Notes: generated by a model from the sequence alone, not told the origin. 64,000 bases of DNA from Acidovorax sp. GW101-3H11 (GCF_001633105.1 NZ_LUKZ01000001.1:27877-91876), one strand, 5' to 3'; shown: positions 1-9,432, counted from the first letter of the stretch. Program-made: numbers and translations.

Positions 1-115
1 CGCGCAGCGCGTTGGAGAGGGCCGGTTGCGTGATGTGGCAGGCCTGCGCCGCCCGGCCAAAGTGCCGGTGCTCGTGCAGCGCCACCAGGTAGCGCAGGGA
101 GGCGAGGAGGTTCAT
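1..115 (-). CDS. LysR-family transcriptional regulator, N-terminal fragment (cut by window edge)
   Basis: Only the first 38 codons lie in the window. Read on the minus strand from an ATG at 115, they begin MNLLASLRYLVALHEH and continue through FGRAAQACHITQPALSNALR. That is the winged helix-turn-helix of a LysR-type regulator, with the recognition helix around the TQPALSNAL stretch. The spelling resembles the OxyR-like branch, but the effector domain is outside the window, so the ligand cannot be inferred. The start lies 4 bases downstream of the stop of the DUF1016 gene on the same strand, so the two may be co-transcribed. The type of regulator is clear; its regulon is unknown. Confidence 0.8.
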   Translation of the reverse strand, partial: MNLLASLRYLVALHEHRHFGRAAQACHITQPALSNALR

Positions 116-119
116 GCGG

Positions 120-1178
120 TCATGCTTCTGGCTCGGGCAATTCGCTGCTGCCCATCAGTTCGCGCTCGATCTGAGCGATGCTGGGCAGGTTGGTCTTCAG
201 CTCTGCGGGCAAAGACTCCAGAAGCTTGTATTCGGCAACCCCGAGCGGCTGCGCCGTATCGCGTAGCGCGTACTCGGCCACCACCTTGTTCCTGGATTTG
301 CACAGCAGCAGGCCGATGGTTGGACCATCATCCGGGTGCTTGACCTGGGCATCCACCGCCGTCAGGTAAAAGCCCAGTTGGCCCAAATGCTCAGGCTTGA
401 ATTTGCCGGCCTTGAGTTCGATCACCACATAACAGCGCAGCTTGAGGTGATAGAACAGTAGGTCGATGAAAAAGTCGTCGCCGCCCACGTCCAGCAGCAC
501 CTGCCTGCCCACGAAGGCAAAGCCAGCACCGAGTTCCAGCAGAAATTCGGTGACGTGCTTGACCAAGGCACCTTCGATCTCGCGCTCGTGCGCCTCATCG
601 GACAAACCCAAGAAGTCGAATCGGTACGGGTCCTTCAAGGACTCTCGCGCCAGGTCCGACTGCGGTTGAGGCAGGCGGGCCTCAAAGTTGGTGATGGCTT
701 GGCCGCTGCGCTCCAGCCGACGGGTTTCGATGTGGATGTTCAGCACGTTTCGCGACCAGCCATGCGCAATAGCGTTTTGCGCATAAGCCAGCCGCAGCTC
801 GGGGTCTTTAAGCTGAGTCAGAAGCACCAGGTTATGACCCCACGGCAATTGTCCAACAGCCTGTTGGACAATTTCAGCATCCGGCCAGGCCTGCGCAAAC
901 GCGCGCATGTACATGAGGTTGGCGCGGGAGAACCCCTTCATCTCCGGAAACGCCACCCGCAAGTCCTGCGCCAGCCGCTCGATCACCTTCGCGCCCCAGC
1001 CTTGCGCCGCCTGGCGCTGCAAAATGTCCCGGCCGATCTGCCAATACAGCAGCACAAGTTCGCGGTTCACCGCCAGCGTGGCGCGCTGCTGGGCACCGTG
1101 AATGCGCCCCTTCAGGTCAGCCAGCCAGTCGGCATAGCCTGCGGGTGGGTCAATCAGGCCGACGGGCTTTTCGCTCAT
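120..1178 (-). CDS. YhcG/DUF1016 family PDDEXK nuclease-domain protein
   Basis: A 352-residue protein of the YhcG (DUF1016) family. The N-terminal half (about residues 15-160) is the helical YhcG domain, with the typical LYWQIGRDI and GFSRANLMYMRAFA segments. The C-terminal half (about 180-335) is the PDDEXK nuclease-like domain. Its core is visible as DDFFIDLLFYH followed by VVIELKAGKFKPEHLGQL, giving the acidic residue and the E-x-K pair expected of the fold. Members are often found near restriction-modification and other accessory genes, but their biological role is not settled. Here it stands alone, with a LysR gene 4 bases downstream and a dispersed repeat upstream. Family assignment is firm; nuclease activity is inferred. 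Confidence 0.88.
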   Translation of the reverse strand: MSEKPVGLIDPPAGYADWLADLKGRIHGAQQRATLAVNRELVLLYWQIGRDILQRQAAQGWGAKVIERLAQDLRVAFPEMKGFSRANLMYMRAFAQAWPDAEIVQQAVGQLPWGHNLVLLTQLKDPELRLAYAQNAIAHGWSRNVLNIHIETRRLERSGQAITNFEARLPQPQSDLARESLKDPYRFDFLGLSDEAHEREIEGALVKHVTEFLLELGAGFAFVGRQVLLDVGGDDFFIDLLFYHLKLRCYVVIELKAGKFKPEHLGQLGFYLTAVDAQVKHPDDGPTIGLLLCKSRNKVVAEYALRDTAQPLGVAEYKLLESLPAELKTNLPSIAQIERELMGSSELPEPEA

Positions 1179-1185
1179 GGTTTTT

Positions 1186-1247
1186 AAGCCTTTTTGGCCG
1201 CTAGCGCCTTACCATCAAGCGCTATCAGCTACTGATTCAATAGCAAA
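1186..1247. repeat. Dispersed repeat family A, copy 1
   Basis: Fills the gap between the DUF1016 and apbC genes. It shows the family layout: a TTTTTGGCC block, an AAGCGCT block, AGCT with an A/T-rich centre, and a terminal ATAGCAAA. Short inverted arms around the centre allow a small hairpin. The same layout recurs at least ten times in this window. Confidence 0.75.
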
Positions 1248-1252
1248 TCCAA

Positions 1253-2344
1253 TCAAGTGTTCTTGCTGACCGAGATCGTCGGGAACTTGCTGGAGAAGTC
1301 CTTGGCCTGCTGCGCGATCTTCACCGCCACATCGCGCGCCACCTTCTTGTAGATGGCGGCGACTTCGCCGTCCGGGTCGGCCACCACGGTGGGCTTGCCG
1401 CTGTCGGCCTGCAGGCGGATGCTCATGTTCAGCGGCAGCGCGCCCAGGTAATCCATGCCGTAGTCGGCGGCCATCTTCTTGCCGCCGTCGGCGCCAAAGA
1501 TGTGCTCCACATGGCCGCAGTGGCTGCACACGTGGGCGGCCATGTTCTCGACGATGCCGAGGATGGGCACACCCACCTTCTCGAACATCTTGATGCCCTT
1601 CTTGGCGTCCAGCAGGGCGATGTCCTGCGGCGTGGTCACGATCACCGCGCCGGTCATGGGCACACGCTGGCTCAGCGTGAGCTGGATGTCGCCGGTGCCA
1701 GGGGGCATGTCGATGATGAGGTAATCGAGGTCCTTCCAGTTGGTCTGGCGCAGCAGCTGCTCCAGCGCCTGGGTGGCCATGGGGCCGCGCCAGATCATGG
1801 CTTCGTCCTGGTCCACCAGAAAGCCAATGGACATGACCTGCACGCCGTAGTTTTCGAGCGGCTCCATGGTCTTGCCGTCGTCGCTCTCGGGGCGGCGGTT
1901 GATGCCCAGCATCATGGGCTGGCTGGGGCCGTAGATGTCGGCGTCGAGCACGCCCACGCTGGCACCCTCGGCAGCCAGCGCCAGGGCCAGGTTGGCGGCC
2001 GTGGTGCTCTTGCCCACACCGCCCTTGCCCGAGGCCACGGCGATGATGTTCTTGACCTGGGGCAAGAGCTGCACGCCGCGCTGCACGGCGTGGGCGATGA
2101 CCTTGGTCGTGATGTTGACCGAGACGTTTTCGACACCGGCCACGCCCTTGGCGGCAGCCACAAGGCTGCGGCGCAGCTCGGGCACCAGGCTCTTGGCGGG
2201 GTAGCCCAGCTCCACGTCAAAAGCCACGTCGCCACCGGTGATCTGCAGGTTGCGCAGGGCACGGGTGCTGACGAAATCCTTGCCCGTGTGGGTGTCCAGC
2301 ACGCTGGAGAGAGCGGCCAAAAGGCCCTGTTCGGTGACTGACAT
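1253..2344 (-). CDS. apbC: Iron-sulfur cluster carrier protein ApbC (Mrp-family P-loop ATPase)
   Basis: A 363-residue Mrp/ApbC/NBP35-type ATPase that delivers iron-sulfur clusters to apo-proteins in the cytoplasm. An N-terminal DUF59/MIP18-like domain (about 1-85) precedes a deviant Walker A, ASGKGGVGKSTTAANLAL. Also visible are the DADIYGPSQP signature, a DMPPGTGDIQLT Walker B region and a CSHCGH pair that matches the C-x-x-C used to bind the bridging cluster at the dimer interface. The ATG at 2344 has AGGAG a few bases upstream, which fixes the start. It is transcribed divergently from the Mrr-like membrane protein. Length and motifs fit the family. Confidence 0.95.
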   Translation of the reverse strand: MSVTEQGLLAALSSVLDTHTGKDFVSTRALRNLQITGGDVAFDVELGYPAKSLVPELRRSLVAAAKGVAGVENVSVNITTKVIAHAVQRGVQLLPQVKNIIAVASGKGGVGKSTTAANLALALAAEGASVGVLDADIYGPSQPMMLGINRRPESDDGKTMEPLENYGVQVMSIGFLVDQDEAMIWRGPMATQALEQLLRQTNWKDLDYLIIDMPPGTGDIQLTLSQRVPMTGAVIVTTPQDIALLDAKKGIKMFEKVGVPILGIVENMAAHVCSHCGHVEHIFGADGGKKMAADYGMDYLGALPLNMSIRLQADSGKPTVVADPDGEVAAIYKKVARDVAVKIAQQAKDFSSKFPTISVSKNT

Positions 2345-2453
2345 TCAATTAACTCCTGTGGGGCCGGTAGTCTATTCCCAAGCCCCCGCCCCCTGGCGCT
2401 GAAGGACAATGCGCACCGCATTGCATCGTTGCTCTCTCCAAAAAAGGCCTCCC

Positions 2454-3035
2454 GTGAAATTCAAGATGTCCGAAAACTCCCTGTTTGCCGTGCTGCTGCG
2501 CTCGCCGTGGTGGATCAGCTTTGTGGTGGTGGGCCTCATCACGCTGGCGGCCGGGGCGTTTTTGCCCAAGGAATACTTTGTGGTGGGCGCGCTGGCGGGT
2601 TTCCCCATTTTTGTGGTGGGCTGCATGGCCGCCTGGAAACAGTTGCGCGCCCCCAACCCCGCCAAGGTGGCCGAAATGCTCGACGCCGTGGCCAGCATGC
2701 CCTGGCGCAGCTTTGCCGACACCCTGGCCACAGCCTGGGAGCGCGCAGGCTACACCGTGGAGCGCCTGAACGCAGGCGGCAACAACGCTGCCGACATGCG
2801 CCTGACCCTGGGTGGCAAGACCACGCTGGTCAGCGCCAAACGCTGGAAAGCTGCCACCCACGGCGTGGAGCCCCTGCGCGAGCTGCAAGCCGCCATGGCG
2901 GCGGCCGACGCCTCGGCGGGTGTGTATGTGGCGGCGCTGGGGCAGGTGAGCGACAACGCCCGCATCTATGCCCGCGACCACGGCATCGTGGTGCTGCAGG
3001 GCGATGCGGTGGCGCAGCTGCTGCTCAAGGGCTGA
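2454..3035 (+). CDS. Membrane-anchored Mrr-like (restriction endonuclease fold) protein
   Basis: A protein of about 193 residues. Two hydrophobic segments near the N-terminus (about residues 8-30 and 35-57) are followed by a cytoplasmic domain resembling Mrr_cat of the PDDEXK fold. The start is taken as GTG 2454 because AAGG lies at good spacing before it; ATG 2466 is also possible. In the domain, WRSFADTLATAWERAGY matches the helix that opens Mrr domains, NNAADMRL carries the acidic residue, and VSAKRWK sits where Q-x-K or E-x-K is usual. The replacement of that Q/E by Ser makes catalysis uncertain. No methylase or specificity gene is near, so it is unlikely to be part of a restriction system; a housekeeping membrane role is equally possible. 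Confidence 0.75.
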   Translation: MKFKMSENSLFAVLLRSPWWISFVVVGLITLAAGAFLPKEYFVVGALAGFPIFVVGCMAAWKQLRAPNPAKVAEMLDAVASMPWRSFADTLATAWERAGYTVERLNAGGNNAADMRLTLGGKTTLVSAKRWKAATHGVEPLRELQAAMAAADASAGVYVAALGQVSDNARIYARDHGIVVLQGDAVAQLLLKG

Positions 3036-3153
3036 GCACCACGAAACCCACGTGTGGCCGGGTGTGGCCCCGGTGTGGCTCCATGCGGGTTTTCCCACAT
3101 GAAAGGCCGTGGGCGCCCCTCCACACTCAGGGCATCTGTTTGCACCACCCGCC

Positions 3154-4446
3154 ATGCCCGCACCCACGCCCTCTTCCTCTGACATCCCCGGCGCAGCGTC
3201 CTCCATTCCCGCCACGGGCCTGCTGCTGACGGGCGGCGGCGCCCGCGCTGCCTACCAGGTGGGGGTGCTCGAAGCCATTGCCGATCTGCGCCTGGCCTGT
3301 GGTGAGGCGGACAGCCCCAACCCGTTCCCCATCATTACTGGCACCTCGGCCGGGGCCATCAACGCGGCCGCGCTGGCCTGCGGGGCCGACCACTTTGACC
3401 GGGCCGTGCGCCGCATTGCGCGCGTGTGGCGGCAGTTCCACGCCAGCCAGGTGTACGGCGCGGACTCGCTCAGCGTGATGCGCAGCGGCGCGCGCTGGCT
3501 CACGCTGGTGTCGATGGGCTGGGCGCTGGCGCGCTGGCGGCGCATGCGACCGCGCTCGCTGCTGGACAACACGCCGCTCGAAAAGCTGCTCGTCAAGATG
3601 GTGCCGCTGGTGCGCCTGCCCCGGCTGATCCGCAAGGGCCACCTCACGGCGCTGGCCGTCACGGCGTCGAGCTACAGCTCGGGCGAACATGTCACCTTTT
3701 TTGAAGCGGCCACCCCCGTCAAGCCCTGGGTGCGCTCGCAGCGCAAGGCCGCCAGCGACCGCATCACACACGAGCATCTGCTCGCGTCCTCGGCCATTCC
3801 GTTCATCTTCCCGGCCAAGGCCATCGAGCTGGATGACCATGTCGAATATTTTGGCGACGGCTCCATGCGCCAGTCTGCCCCCATCGCCCCGGCCATCCAC
3901 CTGGGGGCCGAGCGCATCCTGGTGATCGGCGCAGGCCGCATGCACGAGCCCAAGGGGGACGCCGCCGCCAACCCCACGGCCACCTACCCCACGCTGGCGC
4001 AGATCGCGGGGCATGCGCTGTCCAACATCTTTCTGGATGCGCTGGCGGTGGACGTGGAGCGCGTGCAGCGCATCAACCAGACCCTGTCGCTCATCCCTGA
4101 AGAAAAGCGCCTGCACAGCGCGCTGCGCCCCATCGAGCTGCTGGTGATTGCCCCCTCGCAGCGCCTGGACGCCGTGGCCGCGCGCCATGTGGGCGACCTG
4201 CCGGGGCCCGTGCGCACCATGCTGGGCGCCCTGGGCGTCACATCCAACATGGCCGACGTGCGCGGCGCCGCGCTGGCCAGCTACCTGCTGTTCGAATCCG
4301 GCTATACGCAGGAGCTGATGGCCTTGGGCCGGGCCGACACCCTGGCCATGCGGGCCGAGGTGTGCCAATTTTTTGGCTGGACGGATACCGGTGCCGAGGT
4401 GCAGACCCGGCACCACGGGGAGCCACCGGAGGCGCCCCGGGATTGA
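3154..4446 (+). CDS. Patatin-like phospholipase
   Basis: A serine lipase of the patatin family, 430 residues from the ATG at 3154. An upstream in-frame ATG at 3109 would add 15 residues but precedes a Pro/Ser-rich stretch and has no clear ribosome site. The oxyanion-hole loop LTGGGARAAYQVGVLEA (from about residue 25) and the nucleophile elbow GTSAG (Ser65) are intact. The catalytic Asp lies in FGDGS (Asp235), giving the Ser-Asp dyad. The substrate is probably membrane phospholipid or storage lipid, but this cannot be read from the sequence. There is no signal peptide. It converges on the beta-propeller gene, with only 3 bases between the stops. Confidence 0.9.
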   Translation: MPAPTPSSSDIPGAASSIPATGLLLTGGGARAAYQVGVLEAIADLRLACGEADSPNPFPIITGTSAGAINAAALACGADHFDRAVRRIARVWRQFHASQVYGADSLSVMRSGARWLTLVSMGWALARWRRMRPRSLLDNTPLEKLLVKMVPLVRLPRLIRKGHLTALAVTASSYSSGEHVTFFEAATPVKPWVRSQRKAASDRITHEHLLASSAIPFIFPAKAIELDDHVEYFGDGSMRQSAPIAPAIHLGAERILVIGAGRMHEPKGDAAANPTATYPTLAQIAGHALSNIFLDALAVDVERVQRINQTLSLIPEEKRLHSALRPIELLVIAPSQRLDAVAARHVGDLPGPVRTMLGALGVTSNMADVRGAALASYLLFESGYTQELMALGRADTLAMRAEVCQFFGWTDTGAEVQTRHHGEPPEAPRD

Positions 4447-4449
4447 GCC

Positions 4450-5568
4450 CTAGGGCTTGTTGGGCAACCAGCCCAGGCCGTGTGCGTGCAGGCTCTGCAC
4501 ATACAGCCGGTCGGCCGTCTCGGTGATGGCCGTGGTCTCGGGGTAGGCACCGCTCGGGTCCTGCAAATCGGCCACCACCTTGCCATCGTCGGTGAACGCG
4601 ATCACATGGCCGTAGGGCTGGGGAATGGGCCACAGCGCACGCGGCAGGCGCAGGGTCAGGCTGCGCAGCCAGGGCTTGCCCGCCATGTTGTCGATGGCCG
4701 CCCCGCGCGGCTTGGCAAAACCCAGCCACACCTTGCCGCCCTGCCCGCGCATCAGGTTGTCGGGGTAGCCGGGCAGGTTGTCGAGCAGCACGCGGGCCTG
4801 CGGGCTGGGCTGAGCGATGTCCAGGTCATTCGCATCCACCGCAATCTTCCACACCCGGTATTTGCCGGTTTCGTTGACGAACAGGTGCTTTTCGTCCTGG
4901 CTCAGCGCCACGCCGTTGGCAAAGCTGATGCCCCGGGCCACCACGCGGGTGCTGCGGGTGGCGGGGTCGTATTCGATCACCCGGCCCGTGCTGGCCTGCT
5001 CCAGGATGTCGAGCACGCTGGCCTCAAACGTACCGCCCCAGTCCTTGGGCGCAAAGCGGGTGGAGGCGTCGCTCAGGTACATCTTGCCGCTCTGGGCCAC
5101 CACCACGGCATCGGCGTAGCGGATGGGATCGCCACCCACCTTGTCGGCCAGCACGGTGACCTTGCCATCCGACGCGATGGACAGCAGGCCTTTGACCGCA
5201 TCGGCCGCGATCAGGTTGCCCGCCGCATCAAAGTCAAAGCCCAGCACCCGCCCGCCCGTGTTGGCAAACACCTCCTGACCCGAGCCGTCGGGGTTCATGC
5301 GCAGGATGTTGCCGCTGAGCACGGTGGTGTAGAGCTTGCCGTCCTTGCCGAACGCAATGTGTTCCGGGCCCACCTCGCCCTTCAGGTCGATGATGTTCAG
5401 CTGGGCCAGGCGCTGGTTGGGGGCATGCACGCCCTGGTAGCCGGGCGCGGCAGGCGCCGTCCATGCCACTGGCTGAATGGGCACGGGCCATGCCGCCAGG
5501 TAGGCGGCCACCGCCACCACGGCGCCGCCCACGCCCCACCCTGCCCGCTTTACCCATGTTCCGGCCAT
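4450..5568 (-). CDS. SMP-30/strictosidine-synthase-like six-bladed beta-propeller, membrane-anchored
   Basis: A 372-residue protein that starts MAGTWVKRAGWGVGG. The ATG at 5568 is preceded by AGGAGA at 6 bases; a longer frame exists but lacks this site. A single hydrophobic segment (about residues 12-32) should anchor or export it. The remainder is a strictosidine-synthase/SMP-30-like propeller: repeated blade motifs such as EHIAFGKDGKLYTT, SGNILRMNPDG, FANGVALSQDEKHLFVNET and GYPDNL are visible. The last two are typical metal-site blades of gluconolactonase and paraoxonase-like proteins. The likely chemistry is hydrolysis of a lactone or ester in the periplasm; the substrate is unknown. Confidence 0.8.
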   Translation of the reverse strand: MAGTWVKRAGWGVGGAVVAVAAYLAAWPVPIQPVAWTAPAAPGYQGVHAPNQRLAQLNIIDLKGEVGPEHIAFGKDGKLYTTVLSGNILRMNPDGSGQEVFANTGGRVLGFDFDAAGNLIAADAVKGLLSIASDGKVTVLADKVGGDPIRYADAVVVAQSGKMYLSDASTRFAPKDWGGTFEASVLDILEQASTGRVIEYDPATRSTRVVARGISFANGVALSQDEKHLFVNETGKYRVWKIAVDANDLDIAQPSPQARVLLDNLPGYPDNLMRGQGGKVWLGFAKPRGAAIDNMAGKPWLRSLTLRLPRALWPIPQPYGHVIAFTDDGKVVADLQDPSGAYPETTAITETADRLYVQSLHAHGLGWLPNKP

Positions 5569-5652
5569 GTGTTGTCTCCTGTTGGTTGTTGGAATGCGGG
5601 GCATTGTGGCGCCATCGGGGGCCAACACGCACGCCCTGATTGGCACCTGCGC

Positions 5653-5666
5653 GACCTGGGCAGGTC
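5653..5666. promoter_or_regulatory. 14-bp palindrome between the beta-propeller gene and metG
   Basis: GACCTGGGCAGGTC is a perfect dyad with a two-base centre, 77 bases before the metG start in the divergent gap. The loop is too small for a good RNA hairpin, so a protein-binding site is the more natural reading. No family is recognised. Confidence 0.3.
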
Positions 5667-5742
5667 AGCGCGGCACCCGCCATGGCCAGGGATACCGCCA
5701 ACCGCCTAAAATCGCGGGTTCCGCCTGAGAAAGCCGCTTTTC

Positions 5743-7833
5743 ATGACGTCATCCGCCCGCAAACTCTTCGTTACCACCGCCCTGCCGTATGCCAACGGCA
5801 ACTTCCACATCGGCCACATCATGGAATACATCCAGGCCGACATCTGGGTGCGGTTCCAGCGCATGCAGGGCAACGCGGTGAACTTTGTAGGGGCAGACGA
5901 CACCCACGGCGCGCCCATCATGATTGCCGCCGAAAAGGCGGGCAAGACGCCCCAGCAGTTCGTGGCCGACATTGCTGCGGGCCGCAAGCAGTACCTGGAC
6001 GGGTTTCACATCAGCTTTGACAACTGGCACAGCACCGACGCGCCCGAAAACCACGACCTGGCCCGCCAGATCTACCGCGACCTGCGCGACCGCGCCGACG
6101 GCAGCCTGATCGAGGTGCGCACCATCGAGCAGTTCTTCGACCCCGAGAAGAACATGTTCCTGCCCGACCGCTACATCAAGGGCGAATGCCCCAAGTGCCA
6201 CGCCAAGGACCAGTACGGCGACAACTGCGAGGTGTGTGGCTCGGTCTATGCGCCCACCGACCTCATCAACCCGTTCTCGGCCCTGTCGGGCGCCAAGCCC
6301 GAGCTGAAGCACTCCGAGCATTTCTTCTTCAAGCTGTCGGACCCGCGCTGCGTGGAGTTTCTGGAAAACTGGACGCAGGACGGCAAACTGCAGCCCGAGG
6401 TGGCCAACAAGATCAAGGAATGGTTCACCGTCCGCACCAACCCCGACGGCACGCAAAGCGAAGGCCTGGGCGACTGGGACATCAGCCGCGACGCGCCCTA
6501 CTTCGGGATCGAGATCCCCGATGCGCCAGGCAAGTACTTCTATGTGTGGCTCGATGCCCCCGTGGGCTACCTCGCGTCGCTCAAGAACCTGCTCGAAAAG
6601 CGCGGCGAAAGCTACGACGCCTACATGGCCGACCCGGCGATGGAGCAGTACCACTTCATCGGCAAGGACATCGTCACCTTCCACACCCTGTTCTGGCCCG
6701 CCATGCTGCACTTCAGCGGCCGCAAGACGCCCAACAACGTCTTCGTGCACGGCTTTCTCACGGTGAACAACGGCGAGAAGATGAGCAAGAGCCGGGGCAC
6801 GGGCCTGGACCCGCTCAAGTACCTGAGCCTGAACATGAACGCCGAGTGGCTGCGCTACTACCTGGCCGCCAAGCTGAGCGCGCGCAATGAAGACATCGAC
6901 TTCAACGCCGAAGACTTCATGCTGCGGGTGAACAGCGATTTGATCGGCAAGTACGTCAACATCGCCAGCCGTGCAGCGGGCTTTTTGACCAAGCGCTTTG
7001 ACGGCAAGCTGACCGACCAATTTGGCACCACGGGCACAACCCTGCTGGCCGAGGTACGCGGCGCCAGCGACGCGATTGCGCAGATGTACGAAACCCGCGA
7101 GTACAGCAAGGCCACGCGCGAGATCATGCTGCTGGCCGACAAGGTCAACGCCTATGTGGACCAGAACAAGCCCTGGGACCTGGCCAAGGACGCTGCCAAC
7201 AACGAGGCCCTGCACCAGGTGTGCTCGGTGCTGGTCAACGCCTTTGCCACCCTCACCCGCTACCTGGCCCCGGTGCTGCCGGGCCTGGCCCAGGCGGTGC
7301 AAGGCTTTGTGGGTGTGAACATGCAGCAGTGGACCGTGGCGGGCGACGTGCAGGCCATCCAGCCCTACCAGCACCTGATGCAACGCGTGACGCCTGAGCA
7401 GCTTGAGGCACTTTTTGAGCCCCCTGCGCCCGCTGCACAAGCCTTGGTAGCTACAGAAACAGTAGCAGCACCCGGCGGCGAAGAACTCGCCCCCACCATC
7501 ACCATCGACGACTTCACCAAGATCGACTTGCGCATTGCGCTGATCGTGAACTGTGAGCCGGTCGAAGGCTCCACCAAGCTGCTGCGCCTGACGCTGGACG
7601 TGGGCGAAGGCCGCACGCGCAACGTGTTCAGCGGCATTGCCAGCGCTTACAAGCCCGAAGACCTGGTTGGCAAGCACACCGTGATGGTGGCCAACCTGGC
7701 GCCGCGCAAGATGAAGTTTGGCGTGAGCGAAGGCATGGTGCTGGCTGCGAGCCATGGCGACGAGAAGGCCAACCCTGGCATCTATGTACTGAACCCCTGG
7801 CCGGGCGCCACGCCGGGCATGCGGGTGCGCTGA
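5743..7833 (+). CDS. metG: Methionyl-tRNA synthetase
   Basis: A 696-residue class I synthetase that charges tRNA-Met. The Rossmann domain carries HIGH at residues 22-25 and KMSKS at 346-350. Between them a zinc knuckle is formed by C149-x2-C152 and C162-x2-C165. The anticodon-binding helical domain follows, and a C-terminal tRNA-binding (Trbp111-like) domain begins at about residue 585 ([17 protein letters not shown]), so this is the long dimeric form. The linker before that domain, around 7438-7470, looks like a fragment of dispersed repeat A read through in frame. It is divergent from the beta-propeller gene. Identification is secure. Confidence 0.98.
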   Translation: MTSSARKLFVTTALPYANGNFHIGHIMEYIQADIWVRFQRMQGNAVNFVGADDTHGAPIMIAAEKAGKTPQQFVADIAAGRKQYLDGFHISFDNWHSTDAPENHDLARQIYRDLRDRADGSLIEVRTIEQFFDPEKNMFLPDRYIKGECPKCHAKDQYGDNCEVCGSVYAPTDLINPFSALSGAKPELKHSEHFFFKLSDPRCVEFLENWTQDGKLQPEVANKIKEWFTVRTNPDGTQSEGLGDWDISRDAPYFGIEIPDAPGKYFYVWLDAPVGYLASLKNLLEKRGESYDAYMADPAMEQYHFIGKDIVTFHTLFWPAMLHFSGRKTPNNVFVHGFLTVNNGEKMSKSRGTGLDPLKYLSLNMNAEWLRYYLAAKLSARNEDIDFNAEDFMLRVNSDLIGKYVNIASRAAGFLTKRFDGKLTDQFGTTGTTLLAEVRGASDAIAQMYETREYSKATREIMLLADKVNAYVDQNKPWDLAKDAANNEALHQVCSVLVNAFATLTRYLAPVLPGLAQAVQGFVGVNMQQWTVAGDVQAIQPYQHLMQRVTPEQLEALFEPPAPAAQALVATETVAAPGGEELAPTITIDDFTKIDLRIALIVNCEPVEGSTKLLRLTLDVGEGRTRNVFSGIASAYKPEDLVGKHTVMVANLAPRKMKFGVSEGMVLAASHGDEKANPGIYVLNPWPGATPGMRVR

Positions 7834-8013
7834 GGCACAGCCGCCTTATGTAGGCTTGCCTGAACACATCAGGTACGTTCCGCCAGTAGAAGATGAGGCA
7901 AACTGCAAATGCAACTCGCATACCGAAGCGCTGTGTTGGTGACCCAACCTGTGGTGCCTCGCAACAAATGATTCATGTTAGATTCGCGCGCTTCGGCTGA
8001 CTGAACCGCGAAT

Positions 8014-8295
8014 ATGCATAAGTGCCCCCATTGCAAAGAACGAACTATCAGCACTTGGAAAAAACTCAACCCAGGCTGGAATCCTCGCTGCTCAAATTGC
8101 GGGAAAAAGTGGAGGCTGTCCTATTTTGCTGCCCTGCTGGTATGGGCGAGTACCTTCTGCGCTGTACCGGTAATGCTCTTCCTGGTGTTTTCGGGTTACG
8201 CGCGTCCGTCAATCGGCGCTTTAGTGATGAGTTTTCTGCTGATTGGTGCCGTGGATATGTGTGCGCTTTACGTCATACCAGTTGTGAAAAAATAG
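8014..8295 (+). CDS. Small zinc-ribbon membrane protein of unknown function
   Basis: A 93-residue protein. Residues 1-33 hold two C-x2-C pairs (CPHC and CSNC) separated by a basic stretch, forming a zinc ribbon. Two hydrophobic segments follow (about 38-60 and 65-88), ending in a Lys pair. The gene and its flanks (about 7850-8450) are visibly richer in A/T than the surrounding sequence and use rarer codons, which suggests recent acquisition. No neighbour gives a functional hint and I do not recognise a named family. Coding is supported by the clean zinc-ribbon and membrane architecture rather than by conservation. Confidence 0.7.
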   Translation: MHKCPHCKERTISTWKKLNPGWNPRCSNCGKKWRLSYFAALLVWASTFCAVPVMLFLVFSGYARPSIGALVMSFLLIGAVDMCALYVIPVVKK

Positions 8296-8454
8296 ATGCG
8301 CAGCAGGCGAGAACGAATTCGCAAGTGTCGAAGCTTTTAAGCGCGTAGCGACGGACCTTAACCGTGTTGCGGAAAGTCCCCGACACATGGTCTACGCAGA
8401 CAAAGCAGCTAGTCCGCACACACCCTCTCAGGCATGTTTTAGCCCACCCATCGG

Positions 8455-9117
8455 TCAATGCCCCACGTACCGCCCTGGCCGGTGGCTGATCCACAAAAAC
8501 CCGCTCATCACCAGCACGGCCAGCACCGAATACGCCACGCGCTCGGGTGACACCACAAAAAGCGCCAGCAGCACCACGGTGCCGTCAATCACCATCTGCA
8601 CCTTGCCCGCCCGCATGCCGTAGCGGGCCTGCAGGTACAGCGACACCACGGTGGCGCCGCCCAGGCTGGAGCGGTGGCGCGCCAGGAACAGGCAGCCCGT
8701 GCCCAGCAGCAGGCCGCCCAGCAAGGATGCGAACAGCGGGTTGAGGTAGTCCACATGCATCACATGCGGGAACAGCTCGGTGAGCAGTGACAAGAGCGCC
8801 ACACACACAAAGGTCTTGAGGGTGAACTCGCGGCCCATGCGCGTCCAGGCGAACCAGTAGAACGGCAGGTTGACCACAAAGAACAGCTTGCCGAACGAAA
8901 TGCCGGTGACGTAGTGCAGCAAAAACGCCACGCCCGCCGTGCCGCCCACCAGCAGCCCCGCCTGGTTGAACAGCATGAGCGCCATGGCCACAAACAGCGT
9001 GCCGGCAAACAGGGCCTGGGCGTCTTCAAAAGCGCCGTGGCGCAGGGTGGCCGCCTGGGCGGCGGCGTCCACGGCAGCGGCAGGAGTGGGTGTGTCGGGC
9101 ATGGGCAATTCAACCAT
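8455..9117 (-). CDS. YitT-family integral membrane protein
   Basis: About 220 residues with five or six hydrophobic helices. The layout is that of the YitT/DUF161 family: a first helix with the FNQAGLLVGGTAGVAFLLHY spacing, then GKLFFVVNLPFYWFAW, and a later glycine-rich LLGGLLLGTGC segment. Bacillus-type YitT proteins carry a C-terminal soluble domain that is absent here. The start is uncertain: ATG 9117 and ATG 9102 are both possible and neither has a good ribosome site; the longer frame to 9216 is less likely because its N-terminus is Cys/Pro-rich. Function is unknown; transport has been suggested for the family. Confidence 0.8.
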   Translation of the reverse strand: MVELPMPDTPTPAAAVDAAAQAATLRHGAFEDAQALFAGTLFVAMALMLFNQAGLLVGGTAGVAFLLHYVTGISFGKLFFVVNLPFYWFAWTRMGREFTLKTFVCVALLSLLTELFPHVMHVDYLNPLFASLLGGLLLGTGCLFLARHRSSLGGATVVSLYLQARYGMRAGKVQMVIDGTVVLLALFVVSPERVAYSVLAVLVMSGFLWISHRPGRYVGH

Positions 9118-9432
9118 CGTCGGCGGGCACAGAGGGTCTGCGCACTGAGAAAAAGTGCATGGCAGCGGGTAGGCCAGGGGCAGCAAGCAACATGCCAAGC
9201 CCCACCAAGGCGGCACCGGCGTGGAGGCCCGTGCGCATGTCGTATCTCAAGAACTACAAGCCTTTTTGGACCCTTGCGCCTGATGGTATTGCCTTTGCAG
9301 CTATAAAATATATAGCACCAACTCATTTCAGAGGGCCCGCGAGGCGGCGGCGCGGCATGCAACGTGCTTGGCGCCCGGGGGTTGGCTCCCTACACTGAAA
9401 CCCGCCACCCCGCCCCGAAAGCACCCGCCACC
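9118..9432. other. Divergent intergenic region between the YitT-like and SulP genes
   Basis: About 315 bases without a convincing gene. It must hold promoters for both flanking genes. The only structure I can point to is a copy of dispersed repeat A near 9259-9317 with an A/T-rich centre. No operator or terminator is evident. Confidence 0.5.
9259..9317. repeat. Dispersed repeat family A, copy 2
   Basis: Runs from a CTTTTTGGA block through a TTGCGCCTGAT block to AGCTATAAAATATATAGCA, whose arms AGCTATA and TATAGC(A) can pair. It is intergenic and in the same orientation as copy 1 relative to the plus strand. Confidence 0.7.

Noticed and set aside
5749..7755. A 668-codon open frame antisense to metG
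   Set aside because: metG is unambiguous on the other strand, and this frame has shadow composition.
7858..7872. CCTGA-ACACA-TCAGG hairpin after metG as terminator
   Set aside because: The stem is only 5 bases and no T-run follows.
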